NCBI GenBank assembly: GCA_016789905.1
Contig: JAEUQC010000017.1
Span: 1 to 64,000, forward strand
DNA from: Bryobacterales bacterium
GTDB lineage: Bacteria; Acidobacteriota; Terriglobia; Bryobacterales; Bryobacteraceae
DNA length: 64,000 nt
Direction of reading: 5' to 3'
Positions 17,685-25,192 of this stretch are shown here, piece by piece. Below the pieces are notes generated by a model. The model did no database searches and was not told where the DNA came from. It saw nothing but the letters and a program-made list of their open reading frames with translations. Positions within the stretch are counted from its first letter, which is position 1. The number at the start of each line of letters is the position of its first letter. The position numbers were made by a program, and so were the translations under genes.

Positions 17685-18785
17685 CTATGCCACCGGACCG
17701 GCGGCGAATTTGAGGATCTGAGAATGAAAGGCCGGGTAGTCACGGCCGGGTTCGAGCGGGGCGACGGGGCGGGAGAAATAGACGTTCAACCATTGCTGCG
17801 GGCCGCCGTCGCCGCGGCGGTTGACGAGGTCGAGCCAGAGGGCGGTTTCCAGGACGGAAGGGGCGGTGAGGCGGGACTCTCGACGCGGACGGGGGCCGGC
17901 GGGGAAGGTGGAAGATTCGACCAGTTCGCCCTGAAAGGCGCCGCCGGCGGGCCCTGTTACGGTTAGCTGTGGATTGCGTTCCGGGGGGATGGGCGGCTGG
18001 GCGCCGGCGAGGAAGCTTTCCATGAAGGGGACGGCGAAATCCTCACCGGCATAGGGTGTGGCACGGGCGAGCGCGAGATCGCGAAAGGCGGGGAAGGAGA
18101 CGGTGCGGCTTGCGCCGCCGGCGACGAAGGCCGCATCGGTTTGGAAGGCGGCGGCGGCATAGATTTGGGAAGCGGAGATAGAGGCGTCCGCGCCTCGGAG
18201 CGCGGTGCGGAAGGCGGCCGCCGAGGCGTGGGACAAGCCGGCAGGCGGGAGCACTTCACGAGTGCCGGTCCAAACGACGACGGCGCGGCGGCAGCGGTGC
18301 TGGCGTTTGAAATCCTCAATGTCGCGGGCGACGGATTCGGCGAGTTCGGCTTTGTGTTTTGCTTCCTTCACGTGACTGTTCCAGAGGCCGGGAGTTTGTT
18401 CGGGAAAAAAGACGGCGGGCATGGGCCGCACCTGCTTCATCTCCGCCTGGATGGACTGGAGGAGATTGGCGGGGATGACTTCCAGGACCGACGCCATTTC
18501 AAACGCGTTTTCCGGGGTGATATTCCATCCGCCGAAAACGAGATTGGACGGGGAGGTGAAGCCGAAGGCCTTGGCCGCGTCAACAAGGGAGCGCACGCGG
18601 GAGAGGGCGGGGGTGGCGGCGAGGGACTGGCGCAGCGGGGAAGAAAGTTCCAAGGGCTGCCCTTTGAGCAGGAGGTGGCAGCAGGCGATGGCGGTGGTGG
18701 CCAGAGAGCCGAGTCCGCCAAACAGGACAGCGACGCGGTCACCGGCCGGGGCGGCAACTGGTGTTCCACCGAGAATCTGTTCCAT
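17685..18785 (-). CDS. Divergent myo-inositol-1-phosphate synthase-like protein (locus A)
   Basis: 366 residues. An N-terminal Rossmann motif (VAVLFGGLGSLATTAIACCHLL), LVFGGWNITPENAFEMA, RPMPAVFFPEQ, AVVVWTGTREVLPP and SASQIYAAAAF follow the order of bacterial inositol-3-phosphate synthases. Two departures are clear. Where the family has a GxDxKTGQTxxK-type motif with catalytic lysines, this protein reads GEDFAVPFMESFLAG, with no lysine. The segment that normally follows is much shorter. It is probably not an active synthase and may have kept only nucleotide or inositol-phosphate binding. First gene of locus A, 39 bases after the M28 peptidase stop. Confidence 0.7.
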   Translation of the reverse strand: MEQILGGTPVAAPAGDRVAVLFGGLGSLATTAIACCHLLLKGQPLELSSPLRQSLAATPALSRVRSLVDAAKAFGFTSPSNLVFGGWNITPENAFEMASVLEVIPANLLQSIQAEMKQVRPMPAVFFPEQTPGLWNSHVKEAKHKAELAESVARDIEDFKRQHRCRRAVVVWTGTREVLPPAGLSHASAAAFRTALRGADASISASQIYAAAAFQTDAAFVAGGASRTVSFPAFRDLALARATPYAGEDFAVPFMESFLAGAQPPIPPERNPQLTVTGPAGGAFQGELVESSTFPAGPRPRRESRLTAPSVLETALWLDLVNRRGDGGPQQWLNVYFSRPVAPLEPGRDYPAFHSQILKFAAGPVA

Positions 18786-18824
18786 AGGTAATCCTCAGTG
18801 TAAACGGAAAGGCGAAGGACCGGG

Positions 18825-20375
18825 TTAGCGCGCGAAACGGCGGAAGAAGCTATCGGGTTTCCAGGCTGGTTTTGCTTTGTCGTTGGCGGTTTTTTTGACG
18901 AGCGCGGCGAGGTATTCGGTGAAGCGGGCAGCGCCCTCTTTGTTGATGGGTTGGCCCAAATCGTCGCTGACAGCGTGGTAACGCGTCTTTAGCCACTCGG
19001 TTTGCAACTGTTCCTCCGGGCTGCCCTTGGTGTAGCCGAACTTGAAGGCGAGTGCGGGGATTCCTTCGCGGATGAAGCTGTATTGGTCGCTGCGGGTGAA
19101 GCGGCGTTGCTCTGGAATGGGGTCGGGAATGACGGGGAGATTGAATTGAGCGGCCACTTCGCGGGCCTTGTCGCCGAGGGTTGATTCATCGATGCCGAGG
19201 AGTGTGAGGGCCTTCAATTCGTGGATGGGCATGAACATGTCCATGTTGCAATCGGCGATGATGCGCTTGCGTGGGACGGTGGGCAGTTTGGCGAAGTAGC
19301 GCGAACCCTGCAGGCCCTTTTCTTCGCCGGTGACGAGGACGAAGAGGACGCCGCGTTCGAGCGGCCCGGCGGACTTGAGAAGCCGGGCGACTTCGATGGC
19401 CGCGGCGACGCCGGAGGCGTTATCCATGGCGCCGTTGAAGATGCCATCGCCGGCGAAGGTCTGCATTTTGCCGGTGTGATCGATGTGGGCGCTGACGACG
19501 ACATACTCCTTGCGCTTGCCGGGCAAGAGGCCGATGATGTTTTGCGAATCGAGCTGGCCTTTTTTGACCGAGGCGGTGGCGGCGAGTTCCTTGTTGAGCG
19601 GGAAGTGCGGCAGGGGCGACTGGCCTTCGCTGAGCTTGAGTAAATCGGGGAGAGTATGGCCGGTGCCGGTGAAGAGCATGGCGGCATGTTCGGGGTTGAA
19701 GGTGACCTGGATCTGTTGGCCGCGCTCCTCATCCAGGCCGTTCATGCGGGCCGACATTTGGGGTTGAAGGCGGGCGGCGGAGGAACGAACCCAAGGGGTG
19801 GTGAGCACCTTCGGAATGGTGACGACGCCGATGGCCCCGGCCTTGCGGAGGGCGGCCCAGCGAACGTCGGCGGCTTGGACATGGGCGGAGAGGGGCCCGG
19901 GCCAACCACGGGGGGCGCCGGAGAGGATGACGGCGATCTTGCCTTTCAGATCGAGGCCGCGCAGGTCGTCGTAATCAAGTTCCGGGACGTGGAGACCGTA
20001 GCCGGCGAAGACGAGGGGGGCGCGGACGGCGGGAGCAAGATTGGCACGGAGACCGAAGTAGGCTTCTTTGCCGAGCGTGAGCTTGGTTTCAACGCCGCCG
20101 GCGATGAGGGAAAGCGAGGAGGCGGATTCATCGATTTGGCGGGTTTCAAAGGGGACGGTTTGGAACCAGCCGCCCTTGGCGCCGGGCTGCAGGCCGATTT
20201 GCTGGAACTGATCGGCGGCGTATTGGGCGGCGAGGCGATGGCCGGGGGAGCCGGTGTTGCGGCCTTCGAGTTTATCGTCGGCGAGGAACTGCACGTGCTG
20301 CCACCAGCGTTCGGCGGTGGATTGGGCGGGCGCCGTCAGAGCCACGCAGAAGAGGTAAACAGTAACTCTGACCAT
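18825..20375 (-). CDS. Exported M28 family aminopeptidase with PA domain
   Basis: 516 residues from the start at 20375, which begins a clean signal peptide (MVRVTVYLFCVALTAPAQS). A protease-associated domain occupies about 110-250. The M28 zinc peptidase core is at about 285-500: VVVSAHIDHTG (metal His), GAMDNASGVAAAIEVARLL (bridging Asp), VTGEEKGLQGSRYF (catalytic Glu pair), DMFMP and YHAVSDDL (last His). It removes N-terminal residues from peptides in the periplasm or outside. An ATG at 20393 would add six residues. It is divergent from the gamma-glutamyltransferase and upstream of locus A on the same strand. Confidence 0.88.
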   Translation of the reverse strand: MVRVTVYLFCVALTAPAQSTAERWWQHVQFLADDKLEGRNTGSPGHRLAAQYAADQFQQIGLQPGAKGGWFQTVPFETRQIDESASSLSLIAGGVETKLTLGKEAYFGLRANLAPAVRAPLVFAGYGLHVPELDYDDLRGLDLKGKIAVILSGAPRGWPGPLSAHVQAADVRWAALRKAGAIGVVTIPKVLTTPWVRSSAARLQPQMSARMNGLDEERGQQIQVTFNPEHAAMLFTGTGHTLPDLLKLSEGQSPLPHFPLNKELAATASVKKGQLDSQNIIGLLPGKRKEYVVVSAHIDHTGKMQTFAGDGIFNGAMDNASGVAAAIEVARLLKSAGPLERGVLFVLVTGEEKGLQGSRYFAKLPTVPRKRIIADCNMDMFMPIHELKALTLLGIDESTLGDKAREVAAQFNLPVIPDPIPEQRRFTRSDQYSFIREGIPALAFKFGYTKGSPEEQLQTEWLKTRYHAVSDDLGQPINKEGAARFTEYLAALVKKTANDKAKPAWKPDSFFRRFAR

Positions 20376-20390
20376 AAGGGTGATTTCCCT

Positions 20391-20413
20391 CATTATAATG
20401 AGGCGAGCCTCAT
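20391..20413. promoter_or_regulatory. Possible bidirectional -10 palindrome and second palindrome between divergent genes
   Basis: CATTATAATG (20391-20400) is a perfect palindrome and reads TATAAT on both strands. Overlapping it, ATGAGGC and GCCTCAT (20398-20413, two-base spacer) form a second palindrome that includes the ATG of the gamma-glutamyltransferase. A -10 box here would start plus-strand transcription within a few bases of that ATG (leaderless) and minus-strand transcription about 10 bases before the M28 start at 20375. No good -35 box was identified. The second palindrome could be an operator. Function is inferred from position only. Confidence 0.4.
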
Positions 20414-22253
20414 GAAACGAAACCTCGCGTTGGCTATAGGCGCCCTGCTGCTGGGCTGGTGGGCGGTGAATGCGCAGATGGGGCGGCGGAGCTACGAGCG
20501 TCCGCTCCGGTTCCCGGCGCGGGGGGTGAAAGGGGCGGTGGCGGCGGGGACGGACGCGGCGGCGGACGCGGGGATGCGGTTGTATTTCCAGGGTGGAAAC
20601 GCGGTGGACGCGGGCGTGGCGGCGATGTTCGCGGCGAGTATGGTGGAGTATTCGCACTTTGGATTTGGGGGTGAGGCGCCGATACTGATCCGCACGAAAG
20701 AGGGGCGCGTGGTGGCGCTGGCCGGGGTGGGGACGATGCCAAAGGCGGCGACGGCGGAGTTCTTCCGGAACCGGCGGATGGAGCCGGGCGAGGTGCAGAA
20801 CCTGGAGCCGAATGGATTGAAGGGGATGGTGCCGGTGGCGGGGTTGCTGCCGGCGCTGGTGCCTGGGATGGTGGAGGCGGGGCTGGTGGCGCTGCGCGAA
20901 TACGGTACGAGGCCGTTCGGCGAAGTGATCCTGCCGGCGATAGAACTGGCCGACGGGGCGCCACTGGACGAGCAGCGAGCGGGATCGATCATGCGGAGCC
21001 GGCAGTTTTTCGAGCTATGGCCGACGGCGAAGAAATACTACCTGCCGAATGGGCGGAGCGTAGCGCCGGGGATGGTGTTCGCGCAGCCGGACATGGCGCG
21101 GACGCTGCGGGCGATGGCGGCCGAGGAGGCCCGGGCGCTGAAGGGCGGGGCAAGCCGGCAGGCGGCGATTGACGCTGTACGGGACTATTTCTATCGCGGG
21201 GCGATTGCGCGTAAGATCGACGAATTTTCGCGGGCGAACGGAGGGCTGCTGCGGTATGAGGACATGGCCGCGTTCCGGCTGTCGCCGGAGGAACCGGTGT
21301 CGACGACGTATCACGGCGTGACGGTTTACAAGCCGGGATTCTGGAGCCAGGGGCCGACGATGATCGAGACGCTGAATGTGCTGGAGGGGCTGGACCTGGC
21401 AGGGATGCAGCACAACTCGACGAAGTATGTTCATACGGTGGTGGAGGCGATGAAGCTGGGGTATGCGGACCGCGACACCTACTACGGCGACCCGAAGTAT
21501 GCGGCGGTGCCGGGCGAGCGGCTGCTATCGAAGGCGTATGCGGAGGAGCGGCGAGGAGCGTTGAAAGACTATGCATCGATGGAGTTTTTGCCGGGGATGA
21601 TGGACGGCAAACGCGGGCGGCATCCTTCGGAGAGCGAGATTGTGCGGACGAAGATTGACGATGCGCTGATGGCGCGGGACACGACGTGCGTGAACGCGGC
21701 GGACGCCGATGGGCTGATGTTCAGCGCGACACCATCGGGGGCGTGGCTGCCATCGGTGATCGCGGGAGACACGGGGATTCCGCTGACGCAGCGGGCGCAG
21801 AGTTTTCTGCTGGTGGAGGGGCACCCGAATGAGCTGGCGGGCGGGAAACGGCCGCGGGTGACGCTGAGCCCGACGCTGGTGACGCGGAACGGGAAGCCGC
21901 TGCTGGCGCTATCGACACCGGGGGGCGACAACCAGGACCAGGCGCTGCTGCAGATGCTGTTGAACGTGGTGGACTTCGGGATGAACGCGCAGATGGCCGT
22001 GGAGGCGCCGCGGTTCCAGACACGGCATTTGGTTTCGAGTTTTGACAACCATGCGATGAGTCCGGGGGATTTGCTGTTGGACGACCGGATGGGCGGGGAC
22101 GTGGCGAGCGCGCTGGCCAACAAGGGACACAAGACGGAAGTGCGTTCGCGGTGGGCGGGCGGATCGGCGCCGACGATCATTCGCTACGCGCCCGGGGGCG
22201 TAATCGAATCGGGCGCGGACCCATACGGGTATAGGGTATCGCGGGCGTGGTGA
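20412..22253 (+). CDS. ggt: Gamma-glutamyltransferase
   Basis: 613 residues with an N-terminal hydrophobic signal (MKRNLALAIGALLLGWWAVNA). It is an Ntn-hydrolase that cleaves or transfers the gamma-glutamyl group of glutathione and similar peptides in the periplasm. Landmarks: GMRLYFQGGNAVDAGVAA, HFGFGGEAPILIR, ARDTTCVNAADADG (the Thr doublet contains the autocatalytic nucleophile; the family more often has DTTHxxxxD), TLSPTLVTRNGKPLLALSTPGGD with the oxyanion-loop glycines, and QMLLNVVDFGMN. There is no ribosome binding site before the ATG. The frame is open 252 codons upstream, but that is antisense to the M28 gene. The stop overlaps the DUF72 start. Confidence 0.9.
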   Translation: MKRNLALAIGALLLGWWAVNAQMGRRSYERPLRFPARGVKGAVAAGTDAAADAGMRLYFQGGNAVDAGVAAMFAASMVEYSHFGFGGEAPILIRTKEGRVVALAGVGTMPKAATAEFFRNRRMEPGEVQNLEPNGLKGMVPVAGLLPALVPGMVEAGLVALREYGTRPFGEVILPAIELADGAPLDEQRAGSIMRSRQFFELWPTAKKYYLPNGRSVAPGMVFAQPDMARTLRAMAAEEARALKGGASRQAAIDAVRDYFYRGAIARKIDEFSRANGGLLRYEDMAAFRLSPEEPVSTTYHGVTVYKPGFWSQGPTMIETLNVLEGLDLAGMQHNSTKYVHTVVEAMKLGYADRDTYYGDPKYAAVPGERLLSKAYAEERRGALKDYASMEFLPGMMDGKRGRHPSESEIVRTKIDDALMARDTTCVNAADADGLMFSATPSGAWLPSVIAGDTGIPLTQRAQSFLLVEGHPNELAGGKRPRVTLSPTLVTRNGKPLLALSTPGGDNQDQALLQMLLNVVDFGMNAQMAVEAPRFQTRHLVSSFDNHAMSPGDLLLDDRMGGDVASALANKGHKTEVRSRWAGGSAPTIIRYAPGGVIESGADPYGYRVSRAW

Positions 22254-23203
22254 CGGGATCGCTGTTCGCCGAGGAGCGGGAACGGCCGCTGGCGGCGCGG
22301 CTGAAGGCGCTGGCGCAGCGGGGCGTGTTGGTGGGCACGAGTTCGTGGAAATACGAAGGCTGGCTGGGTTCGATCTATACCCCGGAGCGGTATTTTACGC
22401 GGGGGAAGTTTTCGCAGAAGAAATTCGATGATACCTGTTTGGCGGAGTATGCGGAGACGTTTCCGGTGGTTTGCGGGGACTTTTCGTTCTACCAGTTTCC
22501 TTCCGACGAGTATTGGCGGAAGTTGTTTGGGAGCAGCCCGGCGGCGCTGCAGTTCGCGTTCAAGGTGCCGGAAGAAATTACGGTGAAGAAGTGGCCGACT
22601 CATGCGCGGTATGGGCGGCGGGCGGGGCTGGAGAATGAGAATTTTCTGAACTCCGAGGTGTTTACGCGGCTTTTCTATGAGCCGTTGCTGGCGTATGGCG
22701 GACGGGCGGCGCTGTTCATATTTGAGTTCGGGACGTTCGCGAAGAGTTCGTTTGCCGAGGCGGGCGAGTTTCTTGTTATGCTCGATGGCTTTTTGGCGGC
22801 GCTGCCGGAGGGGGCGCGGTATTCGGTGGAGATTCGCAACCCGGAGTATTTGACGCCGGAGTATTTTCAGGTGCTGCGATCGAACGGGGTGGCGCATGTG
22901 TTTAACGCGTGGTCGCGGATGCCGGACCTGCCGTCGCAGACGGCGATCGCAGATGCGTACACGGCTGGATTCACGGTGACGCGGGCGTTGCTGCGGCGAG
23001 GGCGGCAGTACGAGGAAGCGGTGAAGACATTTGAGCCGTATGCGGCGGTGCAGGACCCGCTGCCGGAGACGCGGGAGGCGCTGCGGGCTTTGATACAGAA
23101 GTCATTGGGAGAGCGGCGGCCGGCCTACATTTTTGTGAACAACCGGCTGGAGGGGAACGCGCCGGGAACGATAGAGGCGGTGGTGGATTCGCTGGATTTG
23201 TAG
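22247..23203 (+). CDS. DUF72 domain-containing protein
   Basis: 318 residues. Starts with a short extension, then VLVGTSSWKYEGWLGSIYTP, the classic DUF72 opening, followed by YAETFPVVCGDFSFYQFPS, FAFKVPEEITVKKW, and VEIRNPEYLTPEYFQVL. These are predicted TIM-barrel proteins of unknown enzymatic activity, found in all domains. The GTG start overlaps the end of the gamma-glutamyltransferase by 7 bases; a second GTG at 22250 is equally possible. Its TAG abuts the stop of the converging PIN gene. Confidence 0.85.
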   Translation: MVTGSLFAEERERPLAARLKALAQRGVLVGTSSWKYEGWLGSIYTPERYFTRGKFSQKKFDDTCLAEYAETFPVVCGDFSFYQFPSDEYWRKLFGSSPAALQFAFKVPEEITVKKWPTHARYGRRAGLENENFLNSEVFTRLFYEPLLAYGGRAALFIFEFGTFAKSSFAEAGEFLVMLDGFLAALPEGARYSVEIRNPEYLTPEYFQVLRSNGVAHVFNAWSRMPDLPSQTAIADAYTAGFTVTRALLRRGRQYEEAVKTFEPYAAVQDPLPETREALRALIQKSLGERRPAYIFVNNRLEGNAPGTIEAVVDSLDL

Positions 23204-23593
23204 TTAGAGCCGGCCGAGGAACTGGCGGGCGTTGAGGACTTCGATGCCGCGCCATTCGGCGGGGAAGTGGCGGAGGTTGCCGGTGACGACGAATTGAGCA
23301 CCGGCGGCGAGGGCGGTATCGAGGAGGAGGTTGTCGTCGGGGTCGGAACAGGCGCGGCAGATTGGAGGAGCGTCGACAGTGGCGGCGGCGGCGAGGAGCG
23401 AACCAATGAGCGCGTTGAGGCAATCGCGATGTTTAGCGAACTTCTTGCGAGTGGCGACGTCGCGGTATTCGGCGGCGAGGGCGGGCGATACGCAGAATGT
23501 GCAGCGAGGAGCGAGGGCGATGACCTGGGCTTCGTTGCCGGCGGGCGTCCAACAGGCGGAGATGAGGATATTGGTATCGAGAACGACGCGCAT
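23204..23593 (-). CDS. PIN domain protein, putative ribonuclease
   Basis: 129 residues. MRVVLDTNILISACW carries the first active-site Asp, ALAAEYRDVATR the Glu, and ACSDPDDNLLLDTALAAGAQFVVTGN the Asp cluster. This is the VapC-related type often annotated as a putative toxin of a toxin-antitoxin pair. No antitoxin-like gene is next to it: upstream and divergent by 18 bases is the Thg1-like gene. It is either a solitary PIN nuclease or an orphaned toxin. The start is chosen at the conserved MRVVLDTN; 43 upstream codons lie inside the Thg1 gene. Confidence 0.82.
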   Translation of the reverse strand: MRVVLDTNILISACWTPAGNEAQVIALAPRCTFCVSPALAAEYRDVATRKKFAKHRDCLNALIGSLLAAAATVDAPPICRACSDPDDNLLLDTALAAGAQFVVTGNLRHFPAEWRGIEVLNARQFLGRL

Positions 23594-23611
23594 GGGAAGA
23601 TTGGGTTTGGA

Positions 23612-24307
23612 ATGAACGACGAACTCGGGAACCGAATTAAAAGCTACTACGAAGACCCGGCGCGTGTCTTGTTGCCGCGCAAGACGTGGGTGATTATTCG
23701 CGTGGACGGGAAGGGGTTCCATACGTTCACGCGCGACTTGGAGCGACCGTATTCGCAGGCGCTGGCCGATGGGCTGGACGGGGCGGCGGTGTTTGTGGCG
23801 GGACAGATGGCGGGGTTCGCGATGGCGTATGGGCAGAGCGACGAGTACTCATTTTTGCTGAGCGATTTTGGCCGGGACGAATCGCGGATGTGGTTCGACG
23901 GGGCGGTGCAGAAGCTGGCTTCGGTGACGGCGAGTTTGTTCACGGCGGGTTTTCACCGCTCGTATAGCGACGCGGGATATGCGGCGTTTGATGCGCGGGT
24001 GTTTGCGATTCCGAACCGGCGGGAAGTGGAGAGGTACTTTTTGTGGCGGCAGGCGGACGCGACGCGGAACAGTTTGAATATGCTGGCGTCGGCGCATTAT
24101 AATCATGCGGAATTATTAGGAAAATCGGCGAGTGAGAAGCATGATTTGTTGCATGCGAAGGGAGAGAACTGGGCGAAGTGGCCGGCGGATTTCAAGCGCG
24201 GGCGGGTGGTGCGGCCGGGGGCGAAAGGGGCCGTTGTGGACCGGGAGATCCCGGTGTTCGCGCGCGAGGCGGCGTATTTGGACGGGTTGATTCCGTTGCC
24301 GGATTAG
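23612..24307 (+). CDS. Thg1-like 3'-5' tRNA nucleotidyltransferase
   Basis: 231 residues. The Thg1 catalytic core is clear: WVIIRVDGKGFHTFT with D32, YGQSDEYSFLL with D77 and E78, FDARVFAIPNRREVERYFLWRQADATRNSLNMLASAHY. In eukaryotes Thg1 adds G-1 to tRNA-His in the 3'-5' direction; bacterial and archaeal Thg1-like proteins are known to repair truncated tRNA 5' ends in a template-dependent way. Only a minority of bacteria carry one. Without the genome's tRNA-His gene the role cannot be decided. It is divergent from the PIN nuclease and followed by an HTH protein after 34 bases. Confidence 0.88.
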   Translation: MNDELGNRIKSYYEDPARVLLPRKTWVIIRVDGKGFHTFTRDLERPYSQALADGLDGAAVFVAGQMAGFAMAYGQSDEYSFLLSDFGRDESRMWFDGAVQKLASVTASLFTAGFHRSYSDAGYAAFDARVFAIPNRREVERYFLWRQADATRNSLNMLASAHYNHAELLGKSASEKHDLLHAKGENWAKWPADFKRGRVVRPGAKGAVVDREIPVFAREAAYLDGLIPLPD

Positions 24308-24341
24308 ATGGGCGGGATTATAGTGGGGAAGTCGCCTCGGG

Positions 24342-24929
24342 ATGGGAATGAAACGCAAAGTCACGATTGTTGGGCAAGTGACGGATATTGAGGGCCGGAA
24401 GTGGGACGTGTGCGAGGTGCGGCCGACGAAGCACGGGTTCAGCCTGCTGTTCGGGATTCCGGAGGTGGATCAGGGCGTGCTTTACGGCTTGAATTTCAGC
24501 CTGATCGCAACGCAGGAGCTGTGGGATTTCTGGGACGCGAACCGGACGGAATTGCATGGATTTGTATTTGATCTGTCAGCGGGGAGGACCACTCTCAAAC
24601 GGATGCGGAGCCGGCTGGGCTTTCACTTTCGGCACGACCACTGGGACTTTTGGATGGACCGGGCGGATGAGTTGAATTCGCTGCCAACCTATGTGTTCGC
24701 GGAGAAATATGGGGTGACGGAACAACGCGTGCGCGAGTGGCGTTACCGGGTGCTGGGCCAGACGGCGCGCGATATTGGATGGTGGCGGAAGCCGCGGGTG
24801 TTGAAGATACTGCTGTCGGAATTGAGTTTGAGCCAGGCCGGGAAGAAGCTGGGGATATCTATCAGCCAGGCGCACCGGTTGCGGAAACGGGCTATCGCGG
24901 AGGCTGGGCAGGCGCTTCGGCCGGGTTAG
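24342..24929 (+). CDS. Unrecognised protein with C-terminal helix-turn-helix motifs
   Basis: 195 residues. The first 90 residues look like a mixed alpha/beta domain (KVTIVGQVTDIEGRKWDVCEVRPTKHGF). Later come VFAEKYGVTEQRVREWRYRVLG and LLSELSLSQAGKKLGISISQAHRLRKRA, two helix-turn-helix-like stretches, the second resembling sigma-70 region 4 or resolvase HTH motifs. I do not recognise the family. It follows the Thg1-like gene by 34 bases and may be co-transcribed with it. Its stop overlaps the csoR stop on the other strand (TTAG). Confidence 0.6.
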   Translation: MGMKRKVTIVGQVTDIEGRKWDVCEVRPTKHGFSLLFGIPEVDQGVLYGLNFSLIATQELWDFWDANRTELHGFVFDLSAGRTTLKRMRSRLGFHFRHDHWDFWMDRADELNSLPTYVFAEKYGVTEQRVREWRYRVLGQTARDIGWWRKPRVLKILLSELSLSQAGKKLGISISQAHRLRKRAIAEAGQALRPG

Positions 24930-25192
24930 CGGGAGTATTTGTAAATGAGGTCGAGCATTTCTTTGTAGAGTTCGGTTTCGCGGTGCTTGTCCCCTTTGGT
25001 GACGGCGTTGTGGACGCAATGCTCGAGGTGCTGGTGCATAAGTTCGCGGCTGACGCCGCGGAGGGCTTGCTGGACGGCGGCGACTTGCATGAGGACATCC
25101 ATGCAGTAGCGGCCGTCCTCCACCATTTTGGCGAGGCCGCGGACCTGGCCCTCGATTTTCTTGAGACGCTTTAACGCGGCTTGATTGTGCAT
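24926..25192 (-). CDS. csoR: CsoR-type copper-sensing repressor
   Basis: 88-residue helical repressor of the CsoR/RcnR/FrmR family. The Cu(I) ligand set is complete: C30 (GRYCMDVL), H55 and C59 (HLEHC), with the same spacing of 25 and 4 as Cys36/His61/Cys65 of the founding CsoR. Cu(I) binding should release the repressor from its operator. It is the last gene of the copZ-copA-csoR unit: its ATG overlaps the TAA of copA by one base (TAATG). A matching operator lies before copZ at 28176-28196, so autoregulation is likely. Confidence 0.9.
   Translation of the reverse strand: MHNQAALKRLKKIEGQVRGLAKMVEDGRYCMDVLMQVAAVQQALRGVSRELMHQHLEHCVHNAVTKGDKHRETELYKEMLDLIYKYSR

Noticed and set aside
13335..18785. 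Complete type VI secretion or phage-tail-like system
   Set aside because: No sheath, tube, baseplate, ClpV, TssJLM or full VgrG gene exists in the window; only cargo-type and accessory proteins are seen.
19656..20411. 252-codon upstream extension of the gamma-glutamyltransferase frame
   Set aside because: It is antisense to the M28 peptidase gene and precedes a clean signal peptide at 20412.
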